Below, in pieces: positions 1 to 8,678 of a stretch of DNA of 64,000 nt. The notes beneath the pieces are model-generated. The model saw only the letters and a list, made by a program, of their open reading frames with translations, searched no databases and was not told the origin of the DNA. The translations under genes were made by a program, and so were the position numbers. Origin of the DNA: Rhizobiales bacterium Y(2018) (GTDB lineage Bacteria; Pseudomonadota; Alphaproteobacteria; Rhizobiales; Aestuariivirgaceae); contig SCPD01000002.1 of NCBI GenBank assembly GCA_005502925.1, positions 496,001-560,000 on the forward strand. Direction: 5' to 3'. How positions within the stretch are numbered: position 1 is the stretch's first letter; each line of letters opens with the position of its first letter.

Positions 1-300
1 CAACCCGCCTACAATGCCTCGAAGGCCGGCGTGTCGCAGCTCACCAAGTCGCTCGCCGTCGAATGGGCGCCGCATAATATCCGCGTCAATGCGATCGCGC
101 CCGGTTATATCGACACCGCGCTCACCGATGCGGGCAAGGGCCAGGCCGAATGGATCAAGTTCTGGATGAGCATGACGCCGATGAACCGCTTCGGTAAGCC
201 GGAAGAAGTGGCGCCCTTGGCCGCCTTTCTCGCCTCCGATGCCGCGAGCTACATCACCGGCGCCGTCTATCTCATCGATGGCGGCTACACGGTCTGGTAG
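1..300 (+). CDS. Short-chain dehydrogenase/reductase (SDR), C-terminal part
   Basis: The frame is open from base 1, so the gene begins before the window. The visible part starts just before the catalytic YxxxK motif (YNASK, tyrosine at residue 4). It continues with the [14 protein letters not shown] segment and the C-terminal SxYITG...DGGY motif that closes classical NAD(P)-dependent SDRs. The Rossmann nucleotide-binding half is missing here only because of the window edge. It ends 5 nt before the next gene and is probably co-transcribed with the formamidase-like genes. The substrate cannot be told. Confidence 0.85.
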   Translation, partial: QPAYNASKAGVSQLTKSLAVEWAPHNIRVNAIAPGYIDTALTDAGKGQAEWIKFWMSMTPMNRFGKPEEVAPLAAFLASDAASYITGAVYLIDGGYTVW

Positions 301-305
301 GCCCG

Positions 306-608
306 ATGTTCAAGGTGGATCCGAGCCGCATCGATCTGGCACGCGAATTCAGGGCGAAGCCCTTTGGCCGTCACAGCGACGAACTGCAGCGCATCCTCAA
401 TTTCTTCCGCTCCGACCCGGTGGCCCATAATTTCTGCGTGGTCTGCACCAGGCCGCACCAGGAATGGGCGCTGGCCCGTTTCAGGGCGACAAGTCGCGAG
501 CCGGTCGATCTCTTGGGCCCCGTCTATGGCTCGCTCGAAGACGCCGAATGGGACATCTTCAAATTGCGCTGGCGCCGCCATACCGGCCAGGCGTTGGAGA
601 TCGATTGA
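306..608 (+). CDS. N,N-dimethylformamidase small (alpha) subunit-like protein
   Basis: A 100-residue soluble protein. The stretch from PFGRHSDELQRILNFFR through HQEW to the final KLRWRR matches, from memory, the pattern of the small subunit of bacterial N,N-dimethylformamidase (PFG...S..LQR..NYFR...EW...A). The known subunit is longer, about 130 residues, with an N-terminal arm that is shortened here. The identification is supported mainly by the large-subunit homologue that follows at 745. A 137-nt gap holding a 26-bp inverted repeat separates the two genes. The family forms an alpha/beta complex in which the small subunit packs against the iron-containing large one. It could be the subunit of a related amidase with another substrate. 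Confidence 0.65.
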   Translation: MFKVDPSRIDLAREFRAKPFGRHSDELQRILNFFRSDPVAHNFCVVCTRPHQEWALARFRATSREPVDLLGPVYGSLEDAEWDIFKLRWRRHTGQALEID

Positions 609-631
609 TGCACGCGGCCACTCCTCATTTT

Positions 632-733
632 CGTCATCCCGGCGAAAGCCGGGATCCCCTAAATGCGTTCCGAACCAACAGTTGCGCCCGGCTTGCGCCT
701 ATTCAATGGATCCCGGCTTTCGCCGGGATGACG
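632..733. repeat. Palindromic repeat element with 26-bp perfect arms
   Basis: The left arm (632-657) and right arm (708-733) are perfect reverse complements over 26 bp, with the core CCCGGCGAAAGCCGGGAT. Each arm is itself a smaller hairpin (CCCGGC-GAAA-GCCGGG). About 50 nt lie between the arms. The form is typical of dispersed palindromic elements of alphaproteobacteria. It sits in the gap between the two formamidase-like subunit genes, where it could form a stable mRNA structure and uncouple their translation. No other copy was seen in this window. Confidence 0.85.
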
Positions 734-744
734 GGAAAAGGGGC

Positions 745-2919
745 ATGATCGAAATCCTTGGCTATACCGATCGCCTGGCGGTGCGTCCCGGCGAGACCAT
801 CGAATTCAAGGTCAGCCGTGAGACGGGCGCGGGCCCCTATCGCGCCGATATCGTGCGGCTGCGCTGCGGCGACGACCGTCCGGGCGGACCCGGCTTCCAG
901 GAAGAGCTTGTCGCCGACGCCGTGGTGAATGGCGATTATCAGGGCCGCAAGCAGGAGATCAATTGCGGTTCGTATGTCAACGTCCCGCCGACCGCCGCTT
1001 TCAATGCGCTTGCAGGCTTCGAGCTCAGCTGCCTCATCTGGCCGACCTTGCCAGGGGTTGGCGAGCAGACGGTAATGGGAAGATGGTCGGGCGAGTGCGA
1101 TGAGGGCACGGGGTATGCCTTGTCCATCGGCAGCGACGGCAAGCCTTGCTTGCGCTTCGGCGCCAACGGAAGAATCTGGCGGCTGGTCTTTCCGGTTCCG
1201 GTTACCGCGCGGCGCTGGTACCGGCTGACCGCGCGTGTAGATTCGAAGACATCCGAAGCCCGGCTTCTCTGCGTGCCGCTCGAGGAACGCTGGGGCGATC
1301 ATCCGGTCGTCCCTTCCAGCGCCAGATCGTCTATCAAAGTAGTGACGGAAACGGACACACCTTTCACCATCGCGGCGCATCTCATCCGCGACGAAAGACG
1401 AGGCTGGCGCGGAGCCGGGCACTTCAACGGCAAGATCGAAGCGCCGGAGCTGCGTGACGGCGACGACCGTCTCGTTGCGCGCTGGGATTTCGCCCAGGAC
1501 ATTTCCGGCATCGCCATTCGCGATACCGGCCCGCACAGGCTCGACGGCGCCTGCATCAATCTGCCGACCCGCGCGATGACCGGCCATAACTGGACGGCCG
1601 AAGTGATGAACTGGCGCCAGCGGCCCGAGGAATATGCGGCGATCCATTTTCATGAGGACGATCTTTATGACTGCGCCTGGGACACCGATTTCACCTGGAC
1701 CATTCCTCAGACTCTGAAGAGCGGCATCTATGCAGCCCGTCTGTGTACGGGAGCGGCGGAGGATTATGTGCCCTTTTTCGTCCTGCCACCCAAAGGCCAA
1801 GCCACGGCGCCCGTCGCGTTCCTGGCGTCGAGCGCCACCTATCTCGCTTATGCCAATAGTCACGATCACTACGAGGATCCGGTCGCCGAACGCTGCCACG
1901 GTTTGGCGGTCCTGAGCCCGGCCGATCTATTCCTGATGCAGCGGCGTGATTTCGGGCTGTCGACTTATGATCATCACCGCGACGGCAGCGGTTCCTGCTG
2001 GAGCTCGCGCTTGCGCCCGATCCTCAATATCAGGCCCAAACGGGCGCTGTGGTCGCTCAATGCCGATCTCCATATCACCGACTGGCTGGAGGCGACCGGG
2101 CAGGCCTATGACGTCATCGACGACGAGACCTTGCACAAGGAAGGCCTGGCGCTCCTCGCGAATTATTCCTGCATCATCACTGGCACGCATCCCGAATATT
2201 TTTCGACCGCCATGTTGAAAGGCGTCGCGTCCTATCTCGATGCGGGCGGGCGGCTGATGTATCTGGGCGGCAATGGTTTCTACTGGCGTGTCGCCTTCCA
2301 TGAGGAACTGCCGGGCGCCATGGAGATGCGCCGCGGCGAAGCGGGCACCCGTATGTGGACGTCGGAGCCCGGTGAGACGGGGCTCGCCACCACGGCGGAA
2401 CCGAGCGGCATGTGGCGCCATTCAGGCTATGCGCCGCAGCGCCTCGTCGGTGTCGGTTTCATCTCCGAAGGCTTCGACAGCGGCTCCTTCTATCGCCGCC
2501 TGCCGGCGAGCCATGATCCCCGGGCGCATTTCATCTTCGCGGGCGTCGAGGAAGAGATCGTCGGCGATTTCGGCGTCTTCGGTGGCGCCGCGGCGCTCGA
2601 GCTCGATATCGTGAACCCGAAGGTCGGCACGCCGGCGCATGCACTGCGTCTGGCGAGCTCCGAAGGCCACAGCAATGTTTATGTCGTGGCCCAGGGCGAG
2701 GTCGGCGCCAATCATCCCGGCATGGATGGTATCGAATCGCCCTTGGTGCGCGCCGATATGGTGTTCTTCGAGACGCTGAAAGGCGGCGCCGTCTTTTCGA
2801 CCGGTTCGATCGGCTGGGCCGGGAGCCTGGCGCATGACGGATACGACAACAATATTTCGCGCATCACTCGCAATGTGCTCGAGCGTTTCATCGCGCCTGA
2901 GCCTTTCGCGGTGCCTTGA
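745..2919 (+). CDS. N,N-dimethylformamidase large (beta) subunit-like protein
   Basis: A 724-residue protein. The open frame extends upstream to 364, but that part overlaps the small-subunit gene and the inverted repeat, so the ATG at 745 is chosen. An N-terminal beta-rich part is followed by a concanavalin/laminin-G-like region (about residues 85-290) and a C-terminal alpha/beta region (about 350-724). The C-terminal region contains SATYLAYANSHDHY, GTHPEYFS and a closing GSIGWAGSL...NNISRITRNVL segment. This architecture is that of the dimethylformamidase large subunit, a 2-Tyr-1-carboxylate mononuclear iron amidohydrolase that splits N-substituted formamides. Homologues with unknown substrates are common, so the exact substrate is not assigned. 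The gene is followed by an ABC ATPase 13 nt downstream. Confidence 0.78.
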   Translation: MIEILGYTDRLAVRPGETIEFKVSRETGAGPYRADIVRLRCGDDRPGGPGFQEELVADAVVNGDYQGRKQEINCGSYVNVPPTAAFNALAGFELSCLIWPTLPGVGEQTVMGRWSGECDEGTGYALSIGSDGKPCLRFGANGRIWRLVFPVPVTARRWYRLTARVDSKTSEARLLCVPLEERWGDHPVVPSSARSSIKVVTETDTPFTIAAHLIRDERRGWRGAGHFNGKIEAPELRDGDDRLVARWDFAQDISGIAIRDTGPHRLDGACINLPTRAMTGHNWTAEVMNWRQRPEEYAAIHFHEDDLYDCAWDTDFTWTIPQTLKSGIYAARLCTGAAEDYVPFFVLPPKGQATAPVAFLASSATYLAYANSHDHYEDPVAERCHGLAVLSPADLFLMQRRDFGLSTYDHHRDGSGSCWSSRLRPILNIRPKRALWSLNADLHITDWLEATGQAYDVIDDETLHKEGLALLANYSCIITGTHPEYFSTAMLKGVASYLDAGGRLMYLGGNGFYWRVAFHEELPGAMEMRRGEAGTRMWTSEPGETGLATTAEPSGMWRHSGYAPQRLVGVGFISEGFDSGSFYRRLPASHDPRAHFIFAGVEEEIVGDFGVFGGAAALELDIVNPKVGTPAHALRLASSEGHSNVYVVAQGEVGANHPGMDGIESPLVRADMVFFETLKGGAVFSTGSIGWAGSLAHDGYDNNISRITRNVLERFIAPEPFAVP

Positions 2920-2932
2920 AGGGAAACTGCCC

Positions 2933-4000
2933 ATGGCCAGTGTCGACATCTCAGCTATCGCCAAGAATTATGGGCCGGTACGCGTCCTCAAAGGCGTCGA
3001 CATCGCCATTGCCGATGGCGAGTTCATCGTGCTGGTCGGGCCGTCTGGCTGCGGCAAGTCGACCTTGCTGCGCATGATCGCCGGGCTCGAGGAAGTGAGC
3101 GAGGGCACCATCTCCATCGATGGCGCGGTCGTCAACGAGGTCGAGCCGAAGGACCGCGACATCGCCATGGTGTTCCAGTCCTATGCGCTTTATCCGCAGA
3201 TGAAGGTCAAGGACAACATGTCCTTCAGCCTGCGCATGCGTGGCGTGGACAAGCCGCGGATCAAGCAGGAAGTCGCCGCCGCCGCCGGCATCTTGGCGCT
3301 CGACAGTCTGCTCGAGCGTTTTCCACGCCAGCTGTCGGGCGGCCAGCGCCAGCGTGTCGCCATGGGCCGCGCCATCGTGCGCAAGCCGAAAGTGTTCCTG
3401 TTCGATGAGCCGCTCTCCAATCTCGACGCCAAATTGCGTGTCGTGATGCGCAGCGAGATCCGGGCACTGCATCAACGGCTCGGCACCACCGCGGTCTATG
3501 TCACGCACGACCAGCTCGAGGCGATGACGATGGCCGACCGGGTCGTGGTCATGCATGACGGGCGTATCGAGCAGATCGGCCGGCCGCTCGAGCTTTACGA
3601 CCGGCCGATGAATCTCTTCGTCGCCGGTTTCATCGGTTCCCCGACGATGAACTTCATCAGGGGGATTGCAAAGAGTGGTCATGTCGACGCCGAGAGCGTG
3701 AGATTGCCGCTTCCGCCGAGCCTTGCGACAGAAACGGGTCGTCCGGTCGTCTTCGGGATCCGCCCCGAGCATCTCGCCGTCGTGGCGGAAGGCCAGGGCA
3801 TTCCGGCCAAGGTCGAGGTGGCCGAGCCCACCGGGGCGGTCACCTATATCTACGCCCATATCGGCGCGACGCCGGTTTGCGCCGCCTATACGGGCCGCGA
3901 TCTGCCGCGTCCCGGCCAGATGATCGGGCTTTCACCCGAGCCCGATCGCATCCATCTGTTCGACGCCGGCAGTGAGGCGCGCATCGATCAGGCGAGATAG
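2933..4000 (+). CDS. ABC transporter ATP-binding protein, MalK/UgpC type
   Basis: A 355-residue nucleotide-binding protein. Walker A is GPSGCGKST (36-44), Q-loop FQSYALYP (81-88), signature LSGGQRQR (134-141), Walker B VFLFDEP (154-160) and switch histidine THD (192). A C-terminal regulatory domain of OB/TOBE type follows (about 235-350, with FGIRPEHL). This is the CUT1 or polyamine type. The frame opens at 2834, but the ATG at 2933, after the preceding stop codon, is the sensible start. No permease or binding protein is nearby downstream, so the partners are presumably upstream of the window. Its last 13 nt overlap the convergent decarboxylase gene. Confidence 0.93.
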   Translation: MASVDISAIAKNYGPVRVLKGVDIAIADGEFIVLVGPSGCGKSTLLRMIAGLEEVSEGTISIDGAVVNEVEPKDRDIAMVFQSYALYPQMKVKDNMSFSLRMRGVDKPRIKQEVAAAAGILALDSLLERFPRQLSGGQRQRVAMGRAIVRKPKVFLFDEPLSNLDAKLRVVMRSEIRALHQRLGTTAVYVTHDQLEAMTMADRVVVMHDGRIEQIGRPLELYDRPMNLFVAGFIGSPTMNFIRGIAKSGHVDAESVRLPLPPSLATETGRPVVFGIRPEHLAVVAEGQGIPAKVEVAEPTGAVTYIYAHIGATPVCAAYTGRDLPRPGQMIGLSPEPDRIHLFDAGSEARIDQAR

Positions 4001-5619
4001 GCGGCGTCCTCGCGCACCTCGATGAGGGTCGGCTTCTTCTTGGTGAAGGCGCCGGTGATGGCGGCTTGCAGATCGGCGAGGCTTGCGGGCCGCTCGGCAT
4101 CGCAGCCGAAGGACTTGGCGAGGGCGAGAAAATCCGGGTTGCGCGGCTTCACGCTGATGAGCGGCAGGCCGCGCGCCTGCATGAAATCCTTGATCTCGCC
4201 GAGCCCGTCATTATTCCACAGCACGATGGCGAGCGGCAGCTCGAGCTCGACGGCGGTGGCGAGCTCCTGCACGGTGAACAGCAGTCCGCCGTCACCCGCC
4301 AGCACGACGCCGGGACGCTCCGGCGTCGCGAGCTTGGCGCCGATCGCCGCCGGCAGCGCATAACCCATGGTGCCGTAGCCCATCGGGAAGAACCATGTGC
4401 GCGGCTGTTGCGTCTGATAGTGAACGCAGCCCGTATAGGCGATCTGCGTCATGTCGCCGACGACGAAGCCGTCTTGCGGGAGCGCCGCCCGCACCGCGTC
4501 GAGCACCTTGATATGTTTGGCTTCGAGCGGCGTGACGGCCTCGCGCATGCGCCGGCGCAGCTCCGCGATGTCACGGCGTGCCGGCGCTTTTCCAGCCGGC
4601 AACAAAGCGAGAAGGGCGCGCAAGCTCAAGGCGCTGTCGGCGAGAATGCCGAGATCGAGTGGCTGATCGCCGCTGAGGATCGTGGGATCGATGTCGATGC
4701 GGACGAACTTGCCTTTCACCGTCAGCTTGCCATGGACCAGAGCATCGCTGCCGCCCGTCTTCTCGGAATCGGCCGTCACATAAAGATCGGGCTCCGACAA
4801 TTCGCTGCCCAGCACGATGACGAGATCGGCCCCGGCGATGAGCTGGCGCGTCTCCGGCCGCTGCAAGGTGGTGCTGAGCGACAGAGGATGGTCGTCGGCA
4901 ATGACGCCCTTGGCGGCGATCGAGGTGACGACAGGCATCGCGAGACGTTCGGCGAGCTCGACGATCTCAGAGCCGGCATGAAGGGCGCCGCCGCCGGCGA
5001 TGAGAACCGGCTGCCGCGCCGCTTTGATCATCTGCGCCAGCTCGGCGATCTGTTCGGGAGCGGGACCGGGAGGCGACAGCCGCGGCGGCTTCACCGTGCG
5101 GGCAGCGGCGGGCTGCGGCAGGAGATCGAGCGGAAAAGCGATATGATTGGGACGCGGCCGGGTTGAGGTGAACAGCGCGAAAGCCCGCTCGAGCAGGACC
5201 GGCACCTGATCGGGTGAAAAAGCCGTGGCGCTGAGCGCGGTGATCGGCGCGGTCGCGGCGCGCTGGTCGGTCATTTCATGCAGCATGCCGCGGCCCATGC
5301 CGAAATCGCCCATCGCATTCACGCTCGACAGCGCCAGAACGGGGATAGAATCGCTATAGGCCTGGCCGAGAGGGGTGGCGACATTGGTGACGCCCGGTCC
5401 GCTGATGACGAGGCACACGCCGGGACGGCCGGAGGACCGCGCATAGCCGTCGGCCATGAAGCCGGCACCTTGCTCATGGCGCACGCCGACATGCCGGATG
5501 CCCGACTGGTCCATGGCGCGGAAGAATTCCAGCGTATGCACGCCCGGCAGGCCGAAGACGGTATCGACGCCCAGATCCTTGAGAAGGAAGGGCAGGCTTT
5601 CGCCAACAGTGCGGTTCAT
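3988..5619 (-). CDS. Thiamine pyrophosphate-dependent decarboxylase, possibly 5-guanidino-2-oxopentanoate (2-ketoarginine) decarboxylase
   Basis: A 543-residue protein of the acetolactate synthase/pyruvate decarboxylase fold. The N-terminal PYR domain has the conserved catalytic glutamate in VRHEQGAGFMADGYAR (E49). A central Rossmann-like domain lies at about 190-340. The C-terminal PP domain has the TPP/Mg motif GDG (442-444) ending in NN (469-470). The sequence style (LPGVHTLEFFRA at the start, small acidic linkers) resembles AruI-type 2-ketoarginine decarboxylases more than biosynthetic acetolactate synthases, and no small regulatory subunit is present. The link to a ureohydrolase at 7.6 kb through a shared promoter element supports a guanidino-compound role. 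This substrate is an inference; generic TPP enzyme is certain. Confidence 0.88.
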   Translation of the reverse strand: MNRTVGESLPFLLKDLGVDTVFGLPGVHTLEFFRAMDQSGIRHVGVRHEQGAGFMADGYARSSGRPGVCLVISGPGVTNVATPLGQAYSDSIPVLALSSVNAMGDFGMGRGMLHEMTDQRAATAPITALSATAFSPDQVPVLLERAFALFTSTRPRPNHIAFPLDLLPQPAAARTVKPPRLSPPGPAPEQIAELAQMIKAARQPVLIAGGGALHAGSEIVELAERLAMPVVTSIAAKGVIADDHPLSLSTTLQRPETRQLIAGADLVIVLGSELSEPDLYVTADSEKTGGSDALVHGKLTVKGKFVRIDIDPTILSGDQPLDLGILADSALSLRALLALLPAGKAPARRDIAELRRRMREAVTPLEAKHIKVLDAVRAALPQDGFVVGDMTQIAYTGCVHYQTQQPRTWFFPMGYGTMGYALPAAIGAKLATPERPGVVLAGDGGLLFTVQELATAVELELPLAIVLWNNDGLGEIKDFMQARGLPLISVKPRNPDFLALAKSFGCDAERPASLADLQAAITGAFTKKKPTLIEVREDAAYLA

Positions 5620-5635
5620 ACATTATTCCATTATT

Positions 5636-5650
5636 CGAAAGTAATTTCCG
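5636..5650. promoter_or_regulatory. Palindromic operator site A (shared motif)
   Basis: CGAAAGTAATTTCCG is an inverted repeat of CGRAA and TTCCG with a 5-nt centre. Near-copies lie at 8614-8628 and 9610-9624, each 29-33 nt beyond a TTGACA hexamer. It lies between the divergent decarboxylase and FAD-oxidase genes, 17 nt before the decarboxylase start. It is the probable binding site of the IclR-family regulator encoded at 8679-9458. Confidence 0.6.
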
Positions 5651-5657
5651 ATTTATA

Positions 5658-5686
5658 GAATTTCATGCTTGCGCTAGTCTTGTCAA
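5658..5686 (-). promoter_or_regulatory. Putative sigma-70 promoter of the decarboxylase gene
   Basis: On the minus strand a perfect -35 hexamer TTGACA occupies 5686-5681. The expected -10 window, 17-19 nt further on, is AT-rich (AAATTC/ATTCTA, 5663-5656), without a good consensus. The operator site A follows at the expected transcription start. The -35 is clear and the -10 weak. Confidence 0.4.
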
Positions 5687-5709
5687 GTCGTGGCGAAGAC
5701 GAGGACGTG

Positions 5710-7089
5710 ATGCGAGCAAGCGACGCGAACCTGGAAGCCTGTCTGAAGGAGCTCAAAGGCTTGCTGAGCGAGCGCTGCTCGACCGGGCAGAGCGTGCGTG
5801 AGCTGCATGCGCGTGACGAGGGCTGGCATCCGCCGGGCTTGCCCGACGCGGTGTGTTTCCCGCGCGAGGCGACGGAGGTCGCCCGGATCGTGGAGCTTTG
5901 CCGGCGTTACGCGGTGCCGATCATCGCCTTCGGCACCGGCTCCGGCATGGAAGGCCAGATCAATGCGCTGGCGGGTGGCGTCTCCGTCGATCTGGCGCAG
6001 CTCGACCGCATCATCGAGGTGAACGCGGCCGATATGGATTGTTGGGTCGAGGCCGGGGTCCGGCGGATGACGCTCAATACTCACTTGCGCGATACGGGAC
6101 TTTTCTTCCCCGTCGATCCGGGCGCCGATGCGAGCCTCGGCGGCATGGCCGCGACGCGCGCCTCAGGCCCCAATGCGGTGCGTTACGGCACGATGCGCGA
6201 GAATGTCCTGGCGCTCGAAGCGGTGCTCGGTACCGGCGAGATCATCCGCACCGGCGGGCGGGCGCGTAAATCCTCCGCCGGCTACGATCTGACGCGCCTG
6301 CTCATCGGTTCAGAAGGCACGCTCGGCATCATCACCAAGCTATGCCTGCGCCTGCAGCCTGTTCCGGAGGCGCTGCGCACCGCGCGGATCCAGGCCGACG
6401 ACATACAGTCCCTTCTCGATTATTCGATCGCCCTGATGCAGGCGGGACTGGGCATCGCCAAGCTCGAGCTCATGGACGAGGTGGCGATGCGCGCGGTCAA
6501 CCTTCATGCGAAGCTTGGGCTCGTGGAGCAGCCGACTTTGCTGGTCGAGTTCTCAGGATCTGCCGCCGCGATCGATGCGGATATCGCTTTTGCCCTAAGC
6601 TTGGCTGAGGACTTCGCTCTGCCGAAGCCAGTCTGGGCCGCCTCGCCGGAGGACCGCAGCCGCCTGTGGAAGGCGCGCCATGAAGTGGCGCATGCCGAGC
6701 CGTTGCTCCGGCCCGGCGCTCGTATCCTCGTGACCGATGTCTGCGTGCCGGTGTCGCGCATCGCCGACTGCATCCGCGCGACGCGCGCCGATCTCGCCTC
6801 GGTGGATCTCATCGCCTCGATCGTCGGTCACATTGGTGATGGCAATTTTCATGTGAGCCTCCTGATCAACCCTGATGATGAAAACGAGGTCAAGCTCGCC
6901 GAGGCGGCCCATGATCGGCTGGTCGAGCGCGCGCTCGCCATGGACGGCACCTGCACCGGTGAGCATGGCATCGGGCAGGGCAAGATAGCGCATCTCCGCC
7001 GGGAGATGGGCCCGAGCGTCGATCTCATGCGCGCGATCAAGACTCAGTTCGATCCTGCCCTGATCCTCAATCCGGGAAAGATCTTCTGA
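5710..7089 (+). CDS. FAD-binding oxidase/dehydrogenase (GlcD/D-lactate dehydrogenase family)
   Basis: A 459-residue FAD-linked oxidoreductase. An upstream ATG at 5665 exists, but the ATG at 5710 has GAGG at 5701-5704 with good spacing. The N-terminal FAD_binding_4 (PCMH) domain shows FGTGSGMEGQ and the nucleotide loop DPGADASLGGMAATRASG. The C-terminal domain has the GHIGDGNFH and CTGEHGIG motifs used for 2-hydroxyacid binding. Such enzymes oxidise D-2-hydroxy acids (lactate, glycolate, 2-hydroxyglutarate) and pass electrons to quinone or cytochrome. It is divergent from the decarboxylase gene and may share its control region. The substrate is not defined. Confidence 0.9.
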   Translation: MRASDANLEACLKELKGLLSERCSTGQSVRELHARDEGWHPPGLPDAVCFPREATEVARIVELCRRYAVPIIAFGTGSGMEGQINALAGGVSVDLAQLDRIIEVNAADMDCWVEAGVRRMTLNTHLRDTGLFFPVDPGADASLGGMAATRASGPNAVRYGTMRENVLALEAVLGTGEIIRTGGRARKSSAGYDLTRLLIGSEGTLGIITKLCLRLQPVPEALRTARIQADDIQSLLDYSIALMQAGLGIAKLELMDEVAMRAVNLHAKLGLVEQPTLLVEFSGSAAAIDADIAFALSLAEDFALPKPVWAASPEDRSRLWKARHEVAHAEPLLRPGARILVTDVCVPVSRIADCIRATRADLASVDLIASIVGHIGDGNFHVSLLINPDDENEVKLAEAAHDRLVERALAMDGTCTGEHGIGQGKIAHLRREMGPSVDLMRAIKTQFDPALILNPGKIF

Positions 7090-7599
7090 TTATACGGTTT
7101 GCCGGCGCGACGGATCAGCCTGGTGCAGATAGACGGCGAAAGTATCCCAGGGCGGCATGATCGAAAGCTGCGCCAGGATGCGCCCGACCTCGCCGCGGTG
7201 ATAGCCGCCATGGGTGGCGACATGCATCAGCATCTCCTGCCGCGACATGGCGCCCTGATCGCCGTCGGTGAAACGGAAGGCGACTCGTTGTGAGAGCTCT
7301 TCCGGCACCACGCGGTCCAGATAGTCGAGAAACCACTTGTCCGACGCTGTGACCTTGGCGCGCAACTCGGTCAGGGTCGGTGTCTCCGCCGTGTTGCTCG
7401 ACGCATAGCCATGTTGGGCGCCGGTGAGATGGGCCGCGAAGATGCGGCCCACCACATAAGCGTGATTGATCAGCCGGATGGCGCTGTGAAGCTCCGGCGC
7501 CTGCCGGACGGCATCGAGGCCATCCAGCTTGCCGAGCAGATCGTCATTGGCCCAGGCCTGATAGCGGAACAGGGGGCGAAGCAAGTCCAGGCTGGTCAT
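7090..7599 (-). CDS. DinB family protein (putative metal-dependent, four-helix bundle)
   Basis: A 169-residue protein beginning LLRPLFRYQAWAND, the usual DinB opening. Three histidines suitable for the metal triad are seen: one in LINHAYVVGR and two in HVATHGGYHRGEVGRIL. DinB/YfiT proteins are four-helix bundles that often act as thiol or other small-molecule S-transferases. The start is placed at the ATG at 7599 because GGGAG lies 8 nt upstream; the GTG at 7608 would leave no spacer. It ends directly at the stop of the convergent FAD-oxidase gene and starts 33 nt past the ureohydrolase stop, so it is probably transcribed with the ureohydrolase. Confidence 0.85.
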   Translation of the reverse strand: MTSLDLLRPLFRYQAWANDDLLGKLDGLDAVRQAPELHSAIRLINHAYVVGRIFAAHLTGAQHGYASSNTAETPTLTELRAKVTASDKWFLDYLDRVVPEELSQRVAFRFTDGDQGAMSRQEMLMHVATHGGYHRGEVGRILAQLSIMPPWDTFAVYLHQADPSRRQTV

Positions 7600-7632
7600 G
7601 GTCGGCACTCCCTTACGGTTGGAGGATGGCGT

Positions 7633-8601
7633 TCAGCTGCGTTTCGCGCGGCTGTCGGCGATCACGCACAACATCTCGAACAAGAGATTGGCGGCGTTGA
7701 GCGCGGTCTGTCCGGTCGGATCGAAGACCGGCGCCACCTCGCAGATATCGGCGCCGACCAGATGTTTGCCCTGCAGGCTGCGGATCATCACCTGTGCGTC
7801 CCGCACCGAATAGCCGCCGACCTCCGGCACGCCGGTGCCCATCGCATAAACGGCATCGAGCCCGTCGATATCGAAGGTGATATAGGTGCGCCCCGTGCCG
7901 GTGACGCGGTCGATCTCGCGCAGCACCTCGTCGCGGCCGATTTTCTCATATTCGTCCATGGTGATGAGGCGGAAGCCGGCATCGGCGCCCCATTGGATGT
8001 CGTTCTCGCTGAAGCGGGAGCCGCGCAGGCCGATCTGGATCACCCGCTTGGGATCGACCAGGCCTTCCTCGACGGCGCGCCGGAACGTCGTGGCATGATT
8101 GATCTTGGTGCCCATCAGCTCGTCGAGCGTGTCGGCATGTGAATCGAAATGCACCACGCCGACCGGATTGTCCTTGGCGATGACGCGCAGGATGGGCAGC
8201 GGCACGGTGTGATCGCCGCCGATGGCGATCGGCAGCGCGCCGGCCTTGTGGATGTCGTGGAAGAACGCCTCGATGAGGCCGATGCTGGCGGTGGGATCGA
8301 GCGCATTGACGCTGGCATCGCCGACATCGGCGACATTGCACAGGCGGAAGGGCGCGATGCCACTGGTCGGATGGATCTGGCGGATGATGCGCGACGCTTC
8401 GCGCACCGCGGCCGGGCCGTGCCGGGCGCCGGAGCGGAAATTCACGCCCATGTCGAAGGGAACGCCGGCGATGGCGATGTCGATCTCCGAGCTGATCGGC
8501 AGACGCGGCGTGCGCAGGAAGGTGGCGATATCGGCGAAACGTGGGGTTTTGGCGGAGTCGAAGGGCTGGAAGCGGGGGTCGTTCTTCACTGGGTTTTCCA
8601 A
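7633..8601 (-). CDS. Ureohydrolase (agmatinase/guanidinobutyrase family)
   Basis: A 322-residue manganese enzyme that hydrolyses guanidino groups to urea and an amine. The metal-binding motifs are intact: GGDH (128-131), DSHAD (153-157) and FDIDGLDAVYAMGTGVPEVGG (from about 243). The length fits SpeB/GbuA. The reading start is uncertain: codon 1 at 8601 is TTG, and a GTG at 8589 is an alternative that has GGAAA upstream. The shared promoter site links it to the TPP decarboxylase. If that is AruI-like, guanidinobutyrase is the most coherent role, but agmatinase or another guanidino acid cannot be excluded from sequence. Confidence 0.9.
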   Translation of the reverse strand: MENPVKNDPRFQPFDSAKTPRFADIATFLRTPRLPISSEIDIAIAGVPFDMGVNFRSGARHGPAAVREASRIIRQIHPTSGIAPFRLCNVADVGDASVNALDPTASIGLIEAFFHDIHKAGALPIAIGGDHTVPLPILRVIAKDNPVGVVHFDSHADTLDELMGTKINHATTFRRAVEEGLVDPKRVIQIGLRGSRFSENDIQWGADAGFRLITMDEYEKIGRDEVLREIDRVTGTGRTYITFDIDGLDAVYAMGTGVPEVGGYSVRDAQVMIRSLQGKHLVGADICEVAPVFDPTGQTALNAANLLFEMLCVIADSRAKRS

Positions 8602-8613
8602 TATTCCGATTAT

Positions 8614-8628
8614 TGAAAGTAAATTCCG
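8614..8628. promoter_or_regulatory. Palindromic operator site B (shared motif)
   Basis: TGAAAGTAAATTCCG differs from site A by only a few positions and keeps the same half-site spacing. It lies 13 nt upstream of the ureohydrolase start and 29 nt beyond a minus-strand TTGACA (8663-8658). Putative operator of the neighbouring IclR regulator. Confidence 0.6.
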
Positions 8629-8632
8629 GAAT

Positions 8633-8663
8633 ATAAAATGTCGAAATCCGAACCTTCTGTCAA
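8633..8663 (-). promoter_or_regulatory. Putative sigma-70 promoter of the ureohydrolase gene
   Basis: A perfect TTGACA on the minus strand at 8663-8658 is followed after 17-19 nt by an AT-rich stretch (CATTTTAT, 8640-8633) that can serve as -10. Operator site B begins where transcription would start. Confidence 0.45.
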
Positions 8664-8678
8664 TGCGCGACGGAAAGT

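Noticed and set aside
632-733. 26-bp inverted repeat read as ends of an insertion sequence
   Set aside because: Only 50 nt lie between the arms, no transposase and no target-site duplication are visible; a palindromic dispersed element fits better.
3988-5619. Biosynthetic acetolactate synthase (ilvB)
   Set aside because: No small subunit gene, no ilv neighbours, and the sequence style and shared control with a ureohydrolase suggest a catabolic decarboxylase.
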